Shown here: positions 37,645 through 45,783 of the stretch, in pieces
Layout: every line of letters starts with the position of its first letter
Numbering within the stretch: the first letter of the stretch is position 1
DNA from: Burkholderiaceae bacterium
Lineage (GTDB): Bacteria; Pseudomonadota; Gammaproteobacteria; Burkholderiales; Burkholderiaceae_C
Assembly (NCBI GenBank): GCA_919902775.1
Contig: CAKKRJ010000007.1
Location: 124,001 to 188,000 of the forward strand
DNA length: 64,000 bases
Direction of reading: 5' to 3'
Program-made: the position numbers and the translations under genes
The notes under the pieces: generated by a model
What the model was told of the DNA's origin: nothing
Seen by the model: the letters and a program-made list of their open reading frames with translations, nothing else
Database searches by the model: none

Positions 37645-39053
37645 GCTTTTCTCTTCCAGATCGCGTCATTTTCTGCGCTGGCGTCAATGCGGTTGTTCAG
37701 CACATTACCTGTCACCCCAATCCAGTTGGTACCCGAGTTATCAGGCAGCGTGACGTTGGTTTGGGTGGCGCTCATCATCATGTGCTTGTACACATCGCCG
37801 CCTTCAAAGGCGAACACCTTGTTGCCTTGCGCATCCACCGTTTCTTTGACGCCGGTTTTTTGATAAGCAAAGGCCACGTCAGCCCCGTCCACCAATTTGC
37901 CGTCAGTCCGCTGCACTTTGAACAAACCTGCAATGCTGCTGCCATCGCTCAAATCCAGCGCCGTGCCGTCTTTGACCGTGGTTGCAATGCTGGCAATGCC
38001 TGCGGCTTGCAACGTCATCATCTCGCCCGCATCGGCCACACCGTTACTGTTAGCGTCTTTCCAGATACGGAACTCGTTGAAGCGCGCATCACGGCTGTCA
38101 AACGTGCCGTCCTGGTTGCTGTCAAATACTTTGGCCAGCGCTTGCAAGTCAGTGTCTTGCTCGGTGGTCCACTCACCAAACGCCATTTCTTTGCTTTGGG
38201 TGATTTGACCGTCGTTGTTCAGGTCAATGACCATCAGGCCATCGTCAGCACCGACCCATGCGGTGCGTTCTTTGTAGCCATCGGCATCGAGGTCAAAGTA
38301 GGTGGTGGTGCTGTCAAGGGGCTTGATTTCTACGCCGTCACCGTCCAAGTCGATAACCAGTGGATACCAATCGTATGAATAGTCGTAGTAGTCATATGAG
38401 TAGTCATATGAGTAGTCATAGTAATCATCGTATCCACCGAAGTCATACGAATAGTCCGGCTCAGAAGGTGTTTCCCAGTCATTGCCAAATGCGTCCTCTA
38501 GCCCCACGTAGGCGCCAGGGTCTGTGGGAAAACTGATGTAGCTTGGTTGAGTGCTGTAGGCATTGATCGCCGTGTCCCAGTCGCGCTCAAAAGCAGCGTT
38601 TTCTGCGGCTTGACTTGCGTACACGCCACTGTAGGTGTTCAGGCCACGGTAGCCACCTGAGTTGTCCAGAATGTGGGGGTCTGTGAAGCCGTTGCCTCGG
38701 TGGTTGGGGCCGAAGTTGTAGGTTGGGGTTTGGTAGTTGCGGCCTTCGTTGGAGTAGTTGGCCGTTGGATTACTCAAGAAGTTCAAGTCTTTTGCAACAG
38801 GCTGCCAGTTGGGCATCGTCTGCTGCAAAAGTTGATTTAGTGTGGTGTCCTGCTCTTGGAGTCTCGTAGCCACTCTCTGGTTGTACTCATTGATGTACAG
38901 ACCATCTTGGATAGTGACATTTCGATTTTGTGCGGATGAAATAAATCCACTAGAGTCATAATTATATAAGACAGGGGCATTTGCTTCACCTATATAGGGT
39001 ATGGTTTTCCTGAATGGATTTAATTGCCCAAAAATAATTTTTGAATAGTCCAT
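37641..39053 (-). CDS. RTX-related protein without RTX repeats (truncated paralogue)
   Basis: Encodes 470 residues. The N-terminal ~200 residues are unique (Asn/Tyr-rich, no phospholipase motif). A Tyr/Asp-rich linker (YDDYYDYSYDYSYDYYDY) follows, then the same EF-hand-rich region as in the large RTX protein, from VIDLDGDGVEIKP through KDANSNGVADAGE to FKVQRTDGKLVDG, almost identical over about 190 residues. The similarity stops at NRIDASAENDAIW, exactly where the large protein enters its nonapeptide repeats; the chain ends nine residues or fewer later (KRKA). It may be a truncated gene, a second effector or a recombination partner. Start at 39053; overlaps the next gene by ATGA. Confidence 0.82.
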   Translation of the reverse strand: MDYSKIIFGQLNPFRKTIPYIGEANAPVLYNYDSSGFISSAQNRNVTIQDGLYINEYNQRVATRLQEQDTTLNQLLQQTMPNWQPVAKDLNFLSNPTANYSNEGRNYQTPTYNFGPNHRGNGFTDPHILDNSGGYRGLNTYSGVYASQAAENAAFERDWDTAINAYSTQPSYISFPTDPGAYVGLEDAFGNDWETPSEPDYSYDFGGYDDYYDYSYDYSYDYYDYSYDWYPLVIDLDGDGVEIKPLDSTTTYFDLDADGYKERTAWVGADDGLMVIDLNNDGQITQSKEMAFGEWTTEQDTDLQALAKVFDSNQDGTFDSRDARFNEFRIWKDANSNGVADAGEMMTLQAAGIASIATTVKDGTALDLSDGSSIAGLFKVQRTDGKLVDGADVAFAYQKTGVKETVDAQGNKVFAFEGGDVYKHMMMSATQTNVTLPDNSGTNWIGVTGNVLNNRIDASAENDAIWKRKA

Positions 39054-39063
39054 TTTAAATCTT

Positions 39064-39207
39064 TCACATGAAGTAAATTGCAATCAGAAAAAAACAACCG
39101 GCAAAAAGAAGCAACGAAAATGCGGTTGCCATCTTTTTACTCCTTAGCAAATTAATTGCTGCTGACAATAAAATTTCTGCCATGGCTTGAAAAAAAATCC
39201 ATATCAT
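39064..39207 (-). CDS. 47-aa hydrophobic microprotein
   Basis: An ATG at 39207, three bases after the preceding microprotein gene, opens 47 codons: MIWIFFQAMAEILLSAAINL, then RSKK, then a second hydrophobic stretch ending AIYFM. It would span the membrane twice with a basic turn. A second start at 39132 has a strong ribosome site (AAGGAG, 6-base spacing) and would give only the last 22 residues, one membrane helix. It ends 10 bases before the next gene. Position in the operon is the main support; I do not recognise a family. Confidence 0.55.
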   Translation of the reverse strand: MIWIFFQAMAEILLSAAINLLRSKKMATAFSLLLFAGCFFLIAIYFM

Positions 39208-39210
39208 GTA

Positions 39211-39351
39211 TCAAATCCTTTTTAAAGAATAAAACAATAGGAGAAAAGCCAGCACAAAAAGGAGTGATGCAATTAACCTTTTCCACTCTTTAAGTTTCTG
39301 AATGCCCAACTTGAAAAAGCCAATTGAAAGTTTCTGAAAAATCAGCCGCAC
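39211..39351 (-). CDS. 46-aa membrane microprotein
   Basis: A GTG at 39351, one base after the previous stop (TGATGTG) and with GGAG upstream, opens 46 codons. The product has an amphipathic basic half (FQKLSIGFFKLGIQKLKEWK) and a membrane helix (IASLLFVLAFLLLFYS) with a basic end. Tight spacing on both sides suggests it is translated as part of the operon. Function unknown. Confidence 0.55.
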   Translation of the reverse strand: MRLIFQKLSIGFFKLGIQKLKEWKRLIASLLFVLAFLLLFYSLKRI

Positions 39352-39352
39352 A

Positions 39353-39490
39353 TCAATTCTCCATAAATGAATGTGCCCACAAATATGCAACCACAACAAG
39401 AGCACTCTTCATGCCTGTGCCTGTATTGACCAAGCCCAGCTGACCGCCAAAGTTGCCCAGTACATTTGAAACTGCGTTTGAAGTGCTCAT
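39353..39490 (-). CDS. 45-aa microprotein with hydrophobic C-terminal half
   Basis: Encodes 45 residues beginning MSTSNAVSNVLGNFGGQLGL, with a C-terminal hydrophobic segment around MKSALVVVAYLWA. AGAGG lies nine bases before the ATG. It contains a Gly-Gly pair, but the operon exporter has an inactive peptidase-like domain, so a bacteriocin-type leader is not supported. It starts 43 bases after the preceding gene. No family recognised. Confidence 0.6.
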   Translation of the reverse strand: MSTSNAVSNVLGNFGGQLGLVNTGTGMKSALVVVAYLWAHSFMEN

Positions 39491-39533
39491 CTGTAGTTAC
39501 CTCTGCTCATGCGAAAAAGAATAGATGACCCAA

Positions 39534-39806
39534 TCAAGGGAAGGAAAAAAACACACCAATTGCAAATGGTCCGAGATTGTTCCGGCTCTCACTAACCACC
39601 TGCTGATACGACACAAAAAAAGGAAATTTCGTGCATTCCACTTGCCAAATCCGATACCGCGTCCACAGCGTGCCAACAGGCACGTCGTACCAGATGCGTC
39701 CGTCACACCCGACCAGATCTCGATTGAATTTGCCAAGTCCTCGGACACCTGGCGGCTGAGATTTCAGCGTATTCAAAAACACCGGAAATTCCATCTCCAG
39801 GTTCAC
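39534..39806 (-). CDS. 90-aa protein coupled to the upstream 103-aa gene, possibly its second half
   Basis: Starts at a GTG that overlaps the previous stop (GTGA) and encodes 90 residues. It contains VGCDGRIWYDVPVGTLWTRY followed by RIWQVE, a beta-rich pattern. The preceding protein ends in a beta-rich segment (VVEGTIHTTYKKNPHVIFRH) that reads naturally into this one (LEMEFPVFLNTL). The two may be one gene split by a single frameshift, or two coupled proteins. Function unknown. Confidence 0.55.
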   Translation of the reverse strand: MNLEMEFPVFLNTLKSQPPGVRGLGKFNRDLVGCDGRIWYDVPVGTLWTRYRIWQVECTKFPFFVSYQQVVSESRNNLGPFAIGVFFSFP

Positions 39807-40114
39807 CCATTCACGTGTCTAAAAATCACATGCGGGTTCTTCTTATACGTGGTGTGGATGGTTCCTTCCACCACTTTCAATTGAGCGAAAGGCGGTGGCT
39901 CACGATTGATGAAGGTGGTCACCCACGGGTGAAACGCAATCACCAACCACAACGTAAATGCAAATGCCACATGCTTGTAAAAACCCTTTGGTAATTTCTC
40001 TAGCGGCTGCGAATAGGCGTCACCGTATACCCACCGTTTCCAACTGGTCAGGCGAATGCGCCACGGTGGTTTGGGTGGCTTTTCTGTAATGGTTTGAATG
40101 TTTGTTGAAGTCAT
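39803..40114 (-). CDS. 103-aa single-pass membrane protein of the secretion operon
   Basis: Encodes 103 residues: a Pro/basic cytoplasmic start (EKPPKPPWRIRLTSWKRWVY), one membrane helix (HVAFAFTLWLVIAFHPW, about residues 47-63), and a periplasmic end with a beta-rich segment LKVVEGTIHTTYKKN. The ATG overlaps the hlyD stop by four bases. It may assist the exporter or form one protein with the next frame. Family not recognised. Confidence 0.65.
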   Translation of the reverse strand: MTSTNIQTITEKPPKPPWRIRLTSWKRWVYGDAYSQPLEKLPKGFYKHVAFAFTLWLVIAFHPWVTTFINREPPPFAQLKVVEGTIHTTYKKNPHVIFRHVNG

Positions 40115-41634
40115 CGTTCTCCCACACTTTCGTCCAAAGTCTTTTGAATAGGGCTGAGCAAGTAGTCCATCACAGTGCGCTTGCCTGTCTTGATCTCTGC
40201 GGTCACATTCAGACCCGGGGTAATGGGCATTGTTTTGCCATCAATCTGAATGCTCGATTGCTTGAGCTGAATGAGCGCAGGGAAGTACGCCAACGGAGCC
40301 TGTCCATTGCTGGCTGGGTTGTTGGGGTTGCTGTTGTTCTGCGGATCACGCGTTAACGCATCTGCACTGACCCATGTGACCACGCCATCCAAGGTGCCGT
40401 ATCGTGTGAAGCTGTAGGTTTCGAGCTTGATGCGAACGGTTTGCCCAGGCTGCACAAATCCAATGTCTTTGTTGGCCACCATGACTTCCGCCGCCACGTC
40501 ATGTCCCGAGGGCACGATGACCATCAGGGCCTGAGCGGGGGTGACTACGCCACCTGTGGTGAATACGGCCAGCTGCTGCACAGTGCCGCGCACAGGAGAC
40601 CGAAGCTCCAGCAAATGCAGTCGTTGCTCAGACTTGACCTGTTCCTGCATCAAACGCTCAATGTCTTGTTGGGCCGTAAAAGAGCGCTGAGAAAGGTTTT
40701 TCCGAACCTCAGCCCAATATGCGTTTTGTTCTTTGATGGCCTCATGGTGCGCAGCCATTGCAGTTTTGTGTTCTGCGCGTACCCGTCCCAGTTCGTTTTC
40801 AATATCGAGCCGATCACGGGTTCTGTCTTGCAGGCCATGCTGGCTGATGAAGCCTTGGGAGGCAAGTGCCGAATAATCGTGCTCTCGCTGCCGCAAGTTC
40901 GTTTGCAAATCCTGCAGACGCTTGATGCTGGCCTGGGCAACTTGAATTTGTCCTGCTCTGGTTTGCACTGTCGCGGTCAGTCGCTCATGCTTGCTGCGTA
41001 TGTCTTGCCATTCCGTATCAAGTTGATGTTGCAGCATCAACCATGGTTCGCAGCGTTCAGGGTAGCCTGGTCCACACCACGGCGTAGCTTCTGCTGTAGT
41101 CAATACAGGCAATTTGCCCGAGGGCATTCCCACTTGAAGAGCATGCGCACGTAGCTTTTCTGACTGAGCGGCCAACCACTGCTGTTTGTTTTGTGCGTGC
41201 TCTGCCCCGACTTGGGTACTATCAAGCTCGATGAGTAACTGGCCTTCTTGCACTTGCTGACCATCTTTGACGTGGATGGCTCGCACGGTTGCCGCTTCTA
41301 ACGGCTGAATGACTTTGCTGCGTTCACTGACAATGATGCGCCCCGGGGCAACCGCCACGACATCCAATTTGCCTAATGAGGCCCATAAAATCGCAACCAG
41401 GAAAGCCGCACAAATCAGGGCTATTGCTCGTCTCGGTGCAGGATGCGGTGGTGATTCTTGCAAGCTCAGGGCCGCAGGTAAAAAGGCGCGCTCTGTTGCC
41501 AGTCGTTTAGGCCCCGCTAATTCATCGCGTGTGGCCCATGCCAGCCGAAAGATTTGCTGGTAACGTTTGAGCAGCGCCTGAAACAGTTCAATTCGCGCTA
41601 TCAAAAAGACAGGCAAGGTCAGTCGCCACTTCAT
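40111..41634 (-). CDS. Type I secretion membrane fusion protein (HlyD family)
   Basis: Encodes a 507-aa adaptor that links the ABC exporter to an outer-membrane TolC-type channel. A membrane anchor (IALICAAFLVAILWASLG, about residues 70-87) is followed by the first lipoyl half (VVAVAPGRIIVSERSKVIQP), a long alpha-helical coiled coil (about 130-330), the second lipoyl half (LLELRSPVRGTVQQLAVFTT) and a beta domain ending NVTAEIKTGKRTVMDYLLSP, which is characteristic of HlyD. The start at 41634 overlaps the exporter stop (ATGA). No TolC gene is in the window, so a chromosomal TolC is presumably used. Confidence 0.94.
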   Translation of the reverse strand: MKWRLTLPVFLIARIELFQALLKRYQQIFRLAWATRDELAGPKRLATERAFLPAALSLQESPPHPAPRRAIALICAAFLVAILWASLGKLDVVAVAPGRIIVSERSKVIQPLEAATVRAIHVKDGQQVQEGQLLIELDSTQVGAEHAQNKQQWLAAQSEKLRAHALQVGMPSGKLPVLTTAEATPWCGPGYPERCEPWLMLQHQLDTEWQDIRSKHERLTATVQTRAGQIQVAQASIKRLQDLQTNLRQREHDYSALASQGFISQHGLQDRTRDRLDIENELGRVRAEHKTAMAAHHEAIKEQNAYWAEVRKNLSQRSFTAQQDIERLMQEQVKSEQRLHLLELRSPVRGTVQQLAVFTTGGVVTPAQALMVIVPSGHDVAAEVMVANKDIGFVQPGQTVRIKLETYSFTRYGTLDGVVTWVSADALTRDPQNNSNPNNPASNGQAPLAYFPALIQLKQSSIQIDGKTMPITPGLNVTAEIKTGKRTVMDYLLSPIQKTLDESVGER

Positions 41635-43868
41635 GCGCTCGCTCCTTGTGTGTCCAGAGTACGAGAAGAGGAGCCGGACTGCATGGCCCACAAATGGGCA
41701 TACAGAGCTTTTTTGCTCAGCAAGGCTTCATGTGTTCCACCCTCCACAATTCGACCTTTGTCCAAAACGACGATGCCATCGGCATGGCGCACAGAGCTGA
41801 GCCTGTGGGCAATGATGAGTACGGTTCTGCCTTTGCAGATGGCAGCCATGTTGCGCTGCAAAATTTGCTCGCTTTCATAGTCGAGCGCGCTGGTGGCCTC
41901 GTCAAAGATGAGGATACGGGGATGGGTGAACAAGGCTCTGGCAATGGCCAAGCGCTGTCTTTGACCTCCCGACAAGCTGCTGCCTTGTTCGCCCACCATC
42001 GTGTCATAGCCTTGAGGGAGTTCACTGATGAAGTCGTGAGCGCCCGCTAAACGCGCGGCCTGCATGATCTGATCCATGGACGCGGCGGGGTCAGTTACAG
42101 CGATGTTTTCTCTCACGGTGCGGTTGAACATCCAGTTGTCCTGCAATACAACCCCAATCTGACGTCGTATTTGGGCCGCATCAACTTGTGCAATGTCCAC
42201 GTTGTCAATCAGAATCCGCCCCTGCTCCGGCACATAAAGACGCTGAACCAGTTTGGTGAGCGTGGATTTACCCGAGCCAGACCGCCCCACAATGCCAATA
42301 ACCTGACCAGGTGCGATGTCCAGACGAATTTCACGAAGCACAGGGCTGGCGTCTGCGTTGTAGCGGAAACTAACCTGATCAAAGGTGATGTGCCCCTTGA
42401 GACTAGGCAGCTGCGCAGCAACATTCGGTGGCACTTCTGTTTGTGCATTGAGGATGTCGCCCAAGCGTTGCATGGAAATGCCCACTTGCTGAAAGTCTGC
42501 CCACAGTTGAGCCATGCGCATGATGGGCTGTGCCACACGTCCCGCAAACATGTTGAAGGCGATGAACATGCCCAATGTCAGCTCACCGGCCATCACCAAC
42601 TGTGCCCCAAACCAAAGCGTTAAAGCCGTGACCAGTTTGCCAATCAGTCCAATCGACTCATGCCCCACGCTGGCTGTGATCTGACTGCGAAAAGCCGCAG
42701 AGACATAGGCCGCCAGTTGATCGTCCCAGCGCTTGGCCATCATGGGCTCTAGTGCGCCAGCCTTGACGGTTTGAACGCCTGTGATGGTCTCTACCAGTAA
42801 GGCTTGGTTTTCTGCACCACGCGCAAATTTCTCGTTAAGGCGCTGTCGGAGCACGGGAACAATCATGACCGTGACGGCGACATAGCAAGGAATGCTCAAC
42901 AGTACGATCAAGGTCAGCATGCCACTGTACGCAAGCATGACCGCAATGAATAGGATGGAAAACACCACATCCAGCACGACGGTCAATGCTTGTCCGGTCA
43001 AAAAGCTACGGATGTTTTCCAGTTCACGCACACGGGCTACGGAATCGCCCACACGCCGGGCTTGAAACCAGTTGAGCGGTAAGCGAAGAAGGTGTCTGAA
43101 TAGACGTGAACCTAGCTCGACATCAATCCTGCTGGTGGTATGTGAAAAAACATAGATCCTTAAAAAGGACAGTGCGCTTTCAAAGATGGAGATGGCAATC
43201 AAGCCGATGACCAATACATTGAGCGTTGATAGCCCTTGGTGTACCAACACCTTGTCCATCACCACTTGAAAAAACAAAGGGGTAACCAAAGCAAAAAGCT
43301 GCAACACAACAGATGTGCCCAGTACCTCTACCAACAAACGTCGATATCTGACCAGGCTGGGGATGAACCAGCTGAAGTCAAACTTGGCCATCTCCCCAAT
43401 CAAAGAAGCACGGCTGGCCAACAACAACATCTGACCTTTGGTTTCAGCGGGTGTACCGCTTTCGTTCAATCCCAGCCATGCGTTGGCAAATTCATCCAGC
43501 GTGAGCTTGATGGGGCGATTTTGTCGTGCAGCTTCTGCTGACAAGTCACCAGCTGCCTGTGCATGTTGCAACACCACATGGGTGGCATTGGCTGCAGCAA
43601 CGATGACCCACTGACCGTTTTGTAGACATGTCAATGCAGGCAATGGGGTTAGGTGAAGACGACCAAGCGCAATAGTTTCTTGATTGGCTTTAAGTCCCAG
43701 TTTGCTGGCAGCCCGTTGCAGTAGATCAAAGTTTTCAGGGGTTTCAGACGTGAGCGCCAGTTGATGCGTGAGTGAATTCACATCCACGGCAATACCGTGC
43801 AACTGGGCAATCAAGCAGAGCAACAGCAATGAGGTATTGCTTTCAACGGAATCCTCTACTTCATGCAA
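41631..43868 (-). CDS. Type I secretion ABC exporter (HlyB-like)
   Basis: Encodes 745 residues. The N-terminal ~130 are a C39-like domain (LLLLCLIAQLHGIAVDVNSL) without the catalytic Cys-His pair, as in HlyB, where it binds the RTX substrate instead of cutting it. The membrane domain spans about 165-440 with six helices. The ATPase domain has Walker A GIVGRSGSGKSTLTK, signature SLSGGQRQRLAIARAL, Walker B ILIFDEATSALD and an H-loop histidine in IIAHRLSSV. The start is a TTG at 43868 with GGAG seven bases upstream; no early ATG exists. It is the first gene of the RTX operon. Confidence 0.94.
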   Translation of the reverse strand: MHEVEDSVESNTSLLLLCLIAQLHGIAVDVNSLTHQLALTSETPENFDLLQRAASKLGLKANQETIALGRLHLTPLPALTCLQNGQWVIVAAANATHVVLQHAQAAGDLSAEAARQNRPIKLTLDEFANAWLGLNESGTPAETKGQMLLLASRASLIGEMAKFDFSWFIPSLVRYRRLLVEVLGTSVVLQLFALVTPLFFQVVMDKVLVHQGLSTLNVLVIGLIAISIFESALSFLRIYVFSHTTSRIDVELGSRLFRHLLRLPLNWFQARRVGDSVARVRELENIRSFLTGQALTVVLDVVFSILFIAVMLAYSGMLTLIVLLSIPCYVAVTVMIVPVLRQRLNEKFARGAENQALLVETITGVQTVKAGALEPMMAKRWDDQLAAYVSAAFRSQITASVGHESIGLIGKLVTALTLWFGAQLVMAGELTLGMFIAFNMFAGRVAQPIMRMAQLWADFQQVGISMQRLGDILNAQTEVPPNVAAQLPSLKGHITFDQVSFRYNADASPVLREIRLDIAPGQVIGIVGRSGSGKSTLTKLVQRLYVPEQGRILIDNVDIAQVDAAQIRRQIGVVLQDNWMFNRTVRENIAVTDPAASMDQIMQAARLAGAHDFISELPQGYDTMVGEQGSSLSGGQRQRLAIARALFTHPRILIFDEATSALDYESEQILQRNMAAICKGRTVLIIAHRLSSVRHADGIVVLDKGRIVEGGTHEALLSKKALYAHLWAMQSGSSSRTLDTQGASA

Positions 43869-43899
43869 GATGAGGCTCCGTAGTATGGGCGCTTGAGGG

Positions 43900-43912
43900 T
43901 TTCAATTTGAAT
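43900..43912. promoter_or_regulatory. Half-site-like TTCAATTTGAA motif
   Basis: TTCAATTTGAA is a short palindrome resembling the core of the 20-bp palindrome at 43949. Two related sites 40-50 bases apart upstream of the RTX operon suggest binding of one dimeric regulator. Confidence 0.3.
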
Positions 43913-43948
43913 AATATGAATGGCAACAAGGGAGGCAACTCTACCATC

Positions 43949-43968
43949 TATTCAATTTAAATTGAATA
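43949..43968. promoter_or_regulatory. Perfect 20-bp palindrome upstream of the RTX operon
   Basis: TATTCAATTTAAATTGAATA is fully palindromic and lies about 80 bases before the exporter start in an AT-rich gap of 245 bases. It is a good operator candidate for the operon. The regulator is not identified. Confidence 0.5.
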
Positions 43969-44113
43969 CCAAAATTATCAAAATGTTGTCAAACAGAAGA
44001 GGCTGTTAAGTTTTTGAAATTTTTGTGTTTGCTTATTTTGTGAGCATGGTTTGACTCGCCAACATGGACGTATCGGTAGTGATCTAATCAACAGGCTGTT
44101 CACAACGCTGCGC

Positions 44114-44533
44114 TCAACGGTAAGTGGCCAGGTGGATGTTGGTCTCGGTGCTGCGGATGCCGCTGATCAGGCGCACGCGTTCCAGCACATCGGACAACTC
44201 TTTCATGGACGAGGCTTCGATTTCGGCCAGCAAATCCCAGCGGCCATTGGTGTCGTGCAGTGCGACCACACCCGGTTCACCCAGCAAGCTGGCAATCACC
44301 TGGCGCGAGGTGTTGCCCTCGATCAGCACGCCCATCCAGGCCTTGATGCGTTCGGGCGCGGCGTCGGGGCGCAGCTTGATGGTGTAGCCCACGATGACCT
44401 GCTTGTCTTCGAGTTTGCGCAGCCGGTTGTTGACGGTGCCGCGCGACACCCCCAACTTGTGTGCCAGGTCGGCGATGTTCATGCGGGCGTTTTGCCGCAG
44501 CAGGCTGATCAGTTGTTGGTCAATTTCATCCAT
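44114..44533 (-). CDS. Lrp/AsnC-family transcriptional regulator
   Basis: Encodes a 139-aa Lrp-type protein. The helix-turn-helix is IDQQLISLLRQNARMNIADL to LGVSRGTVNNRLRKLE, and the RAM domain follows (VGYTIKLRP to STETNIHLATYR). It is divergent from the ornithine cyclodeaminase gene with about 140 bases between starts and probably controls the ocd-ctlX pair in response to an amino acid such as ornithine, citrulline or arginine. The target is inferred from position. Confidence 0.88.
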   Translation of the reverse strand: MDEIDQQLISLLRQNARMNIADLAHKLGVSRGTVNNRLRKLEDKQVIVGYTIKLRPDAAPERIKAWMGVLIEGNTSRQVIASLLGEPGVVALHDTNGRWDLLAEIEASSMKELSDVLERVRLISGIRSTETNIHLATYR

Positions 44534-44674
44534 GCGTCAAATTGTCATTCATAACTGACGTTATGCCAAACAAATGCACAGAACAGCATATTTTTGGCGA
44601 TTTACATTGCCACGCGGCCCGAAGAAACTGCTTGCATCGACAAACAAGGTCTGCAGGACCCGAAAAGCCAGCGC

Positions 44675-45754
44675 ATGCACAACACCCAAAACACCACCCC
44701 CCTCTACCTGAGCGCCCCCGACGCCGTGGCGCTGGTGCGCCGCAAGGGCCTGAAAAACTGCATCGCCGGTATGGCCGAGCACATCCGGGCCGACTTTTTG
44801 CGCTGGCCAGAGTTTGACAAATCGGCCCGTGTGGCCAACCACTCCAAAGACGGTGTGATCGAGTTGATGCCGATCTCGGACGACACCACGTACAGTTTCA
44901 AATACGTCAACGGCCATCCCAAAAACACCGCGCTGGGCCTGTCCACCGTGATGGCGTTTGGTGTTCTGGCCGATGTGGCCACGGGCGCGCCCACCTTCGT
45001 GAGCGAGTTGACGCTGACCACCGCCATGCGCACCGCCGCCACTTCGGCGCTGGCCGCCCAAACGCTGGCCCGACCCGGCAGCCGCGTGATGGCGCTGATT
45101 GGCAACGGCGCGCAAAGCGAGTTCCAGGCGCTGGCCTTCCAGCACCTGGTGGGCATCGACACCGTGCGCTTGTTTGACCTGGACCCGCAAGCCACCGCCA
45201 AACTGGTGGCCAACCTGAGCGCAAGCGGCTTGACGCTGGTGGTCTGTGCCAGCATCGCCGAGGCGGTTCAAGGGGCCGATATCGTGACCACCGTGACCGC
45301 TGACAAGGCTTGCGCCACCATCATCACCGCCGACATGCTCCAGCCCGGCATGCACATCAACGCCGTGGGCGGCGACTGCCCCGGCAAGACCGAGCTGGCC
45401 GCAGGCGTGCTCGCGGCCGCCAAGGTGTTTGTGGAGTTCACGCCGCAAACGCGCATCGAAGGCGACATCCAGCAGATGCCTGCCGACTTTGCGGTGACCG
45501 AGTTGTGGGAAGTGTTGAACGGCACGCGGTCAGGCCGCGACAGCGCGGCACAGATCACCGTGTTTGATTCCGTGGGCTTTGCGCTGGAAGACTTTTCTGC
45601 CCTGCGTTTCATGCACGATGCCGCGCTGGCGCTGGGTTACGGCGAACGCCTGGCATTGATCCCGCAAATGGCCGATCCCAAAAACCTGTTTGGCACCTTG
45701 CTGTGCAACCAAGACCTTGCCGCCCAGCCACGGGCCGAGCGTGTGGCGGCCTGA
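44675..45754 (+). CDS. Ornithine cyclodeaminase family protein
   Basis: Encodes 359 residues of the ornithine cyclodeaminase/mu-crystallin family. The likely reaction is ornithine to proline plus ammonia with bound NAD. Substrate-binding FKYVNGHPKNT and ELTLTTAMRTAATSALAAQT are present, as is the Rossmann motif ALIGNGAQSEFQAL. The segment INAVGGDCPGKTEL carries the catalytic aspartate. I chose the ATG at 44675; the frame opens earlier at 44594. Followed 29 bases later by the CtlX-type gene, so ornithine and citrulline/arginine breakdown appear linked. Confidence 0.9.
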   Translation: MHNTQNTTPLYLSAPDAVALVRRKGLKNCIAGMAEHIRADFLRWPEFDKSARVANHSKDGVIELMPISDDTTYSFKYVNGHPKNTALGLSTVMAFGVLADVATGAPTFVSELTLTTAMRTAATSALAAQTLARPGSRVMALIGNGAQSEFQALAFQHLVGIDTVRLFDLDPQATAKLVANLSASGLTLVVCASIAEAVQGADIVTTVTADKACATIITADMLQPGMHINAVGGDCPGKTELAAGVLAAAKVFVEFTPQTRIEGDIQQMPADFAVTELWEVLNGTRSGRDSAAQITVFDSVGFALEDFSALRFMHDAALALGYGERLALIPQMADPKNLFGTLLCNQDLAAQPRAERVAA

Positions 45755-45783
45755 TGCCCGCCGTGCCCCCAAAAGGAACCCCT

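Noticed and set aside
39353..39490. A double-glycine bacteriocin precursor reading of the 45-aa microprotein.
   Set aside because: The Gly-Gly pair is not preceded by a recognisable leader pattern, and the operon exporter lacks the C39 catalytic cysteine needed to cut such leaders.
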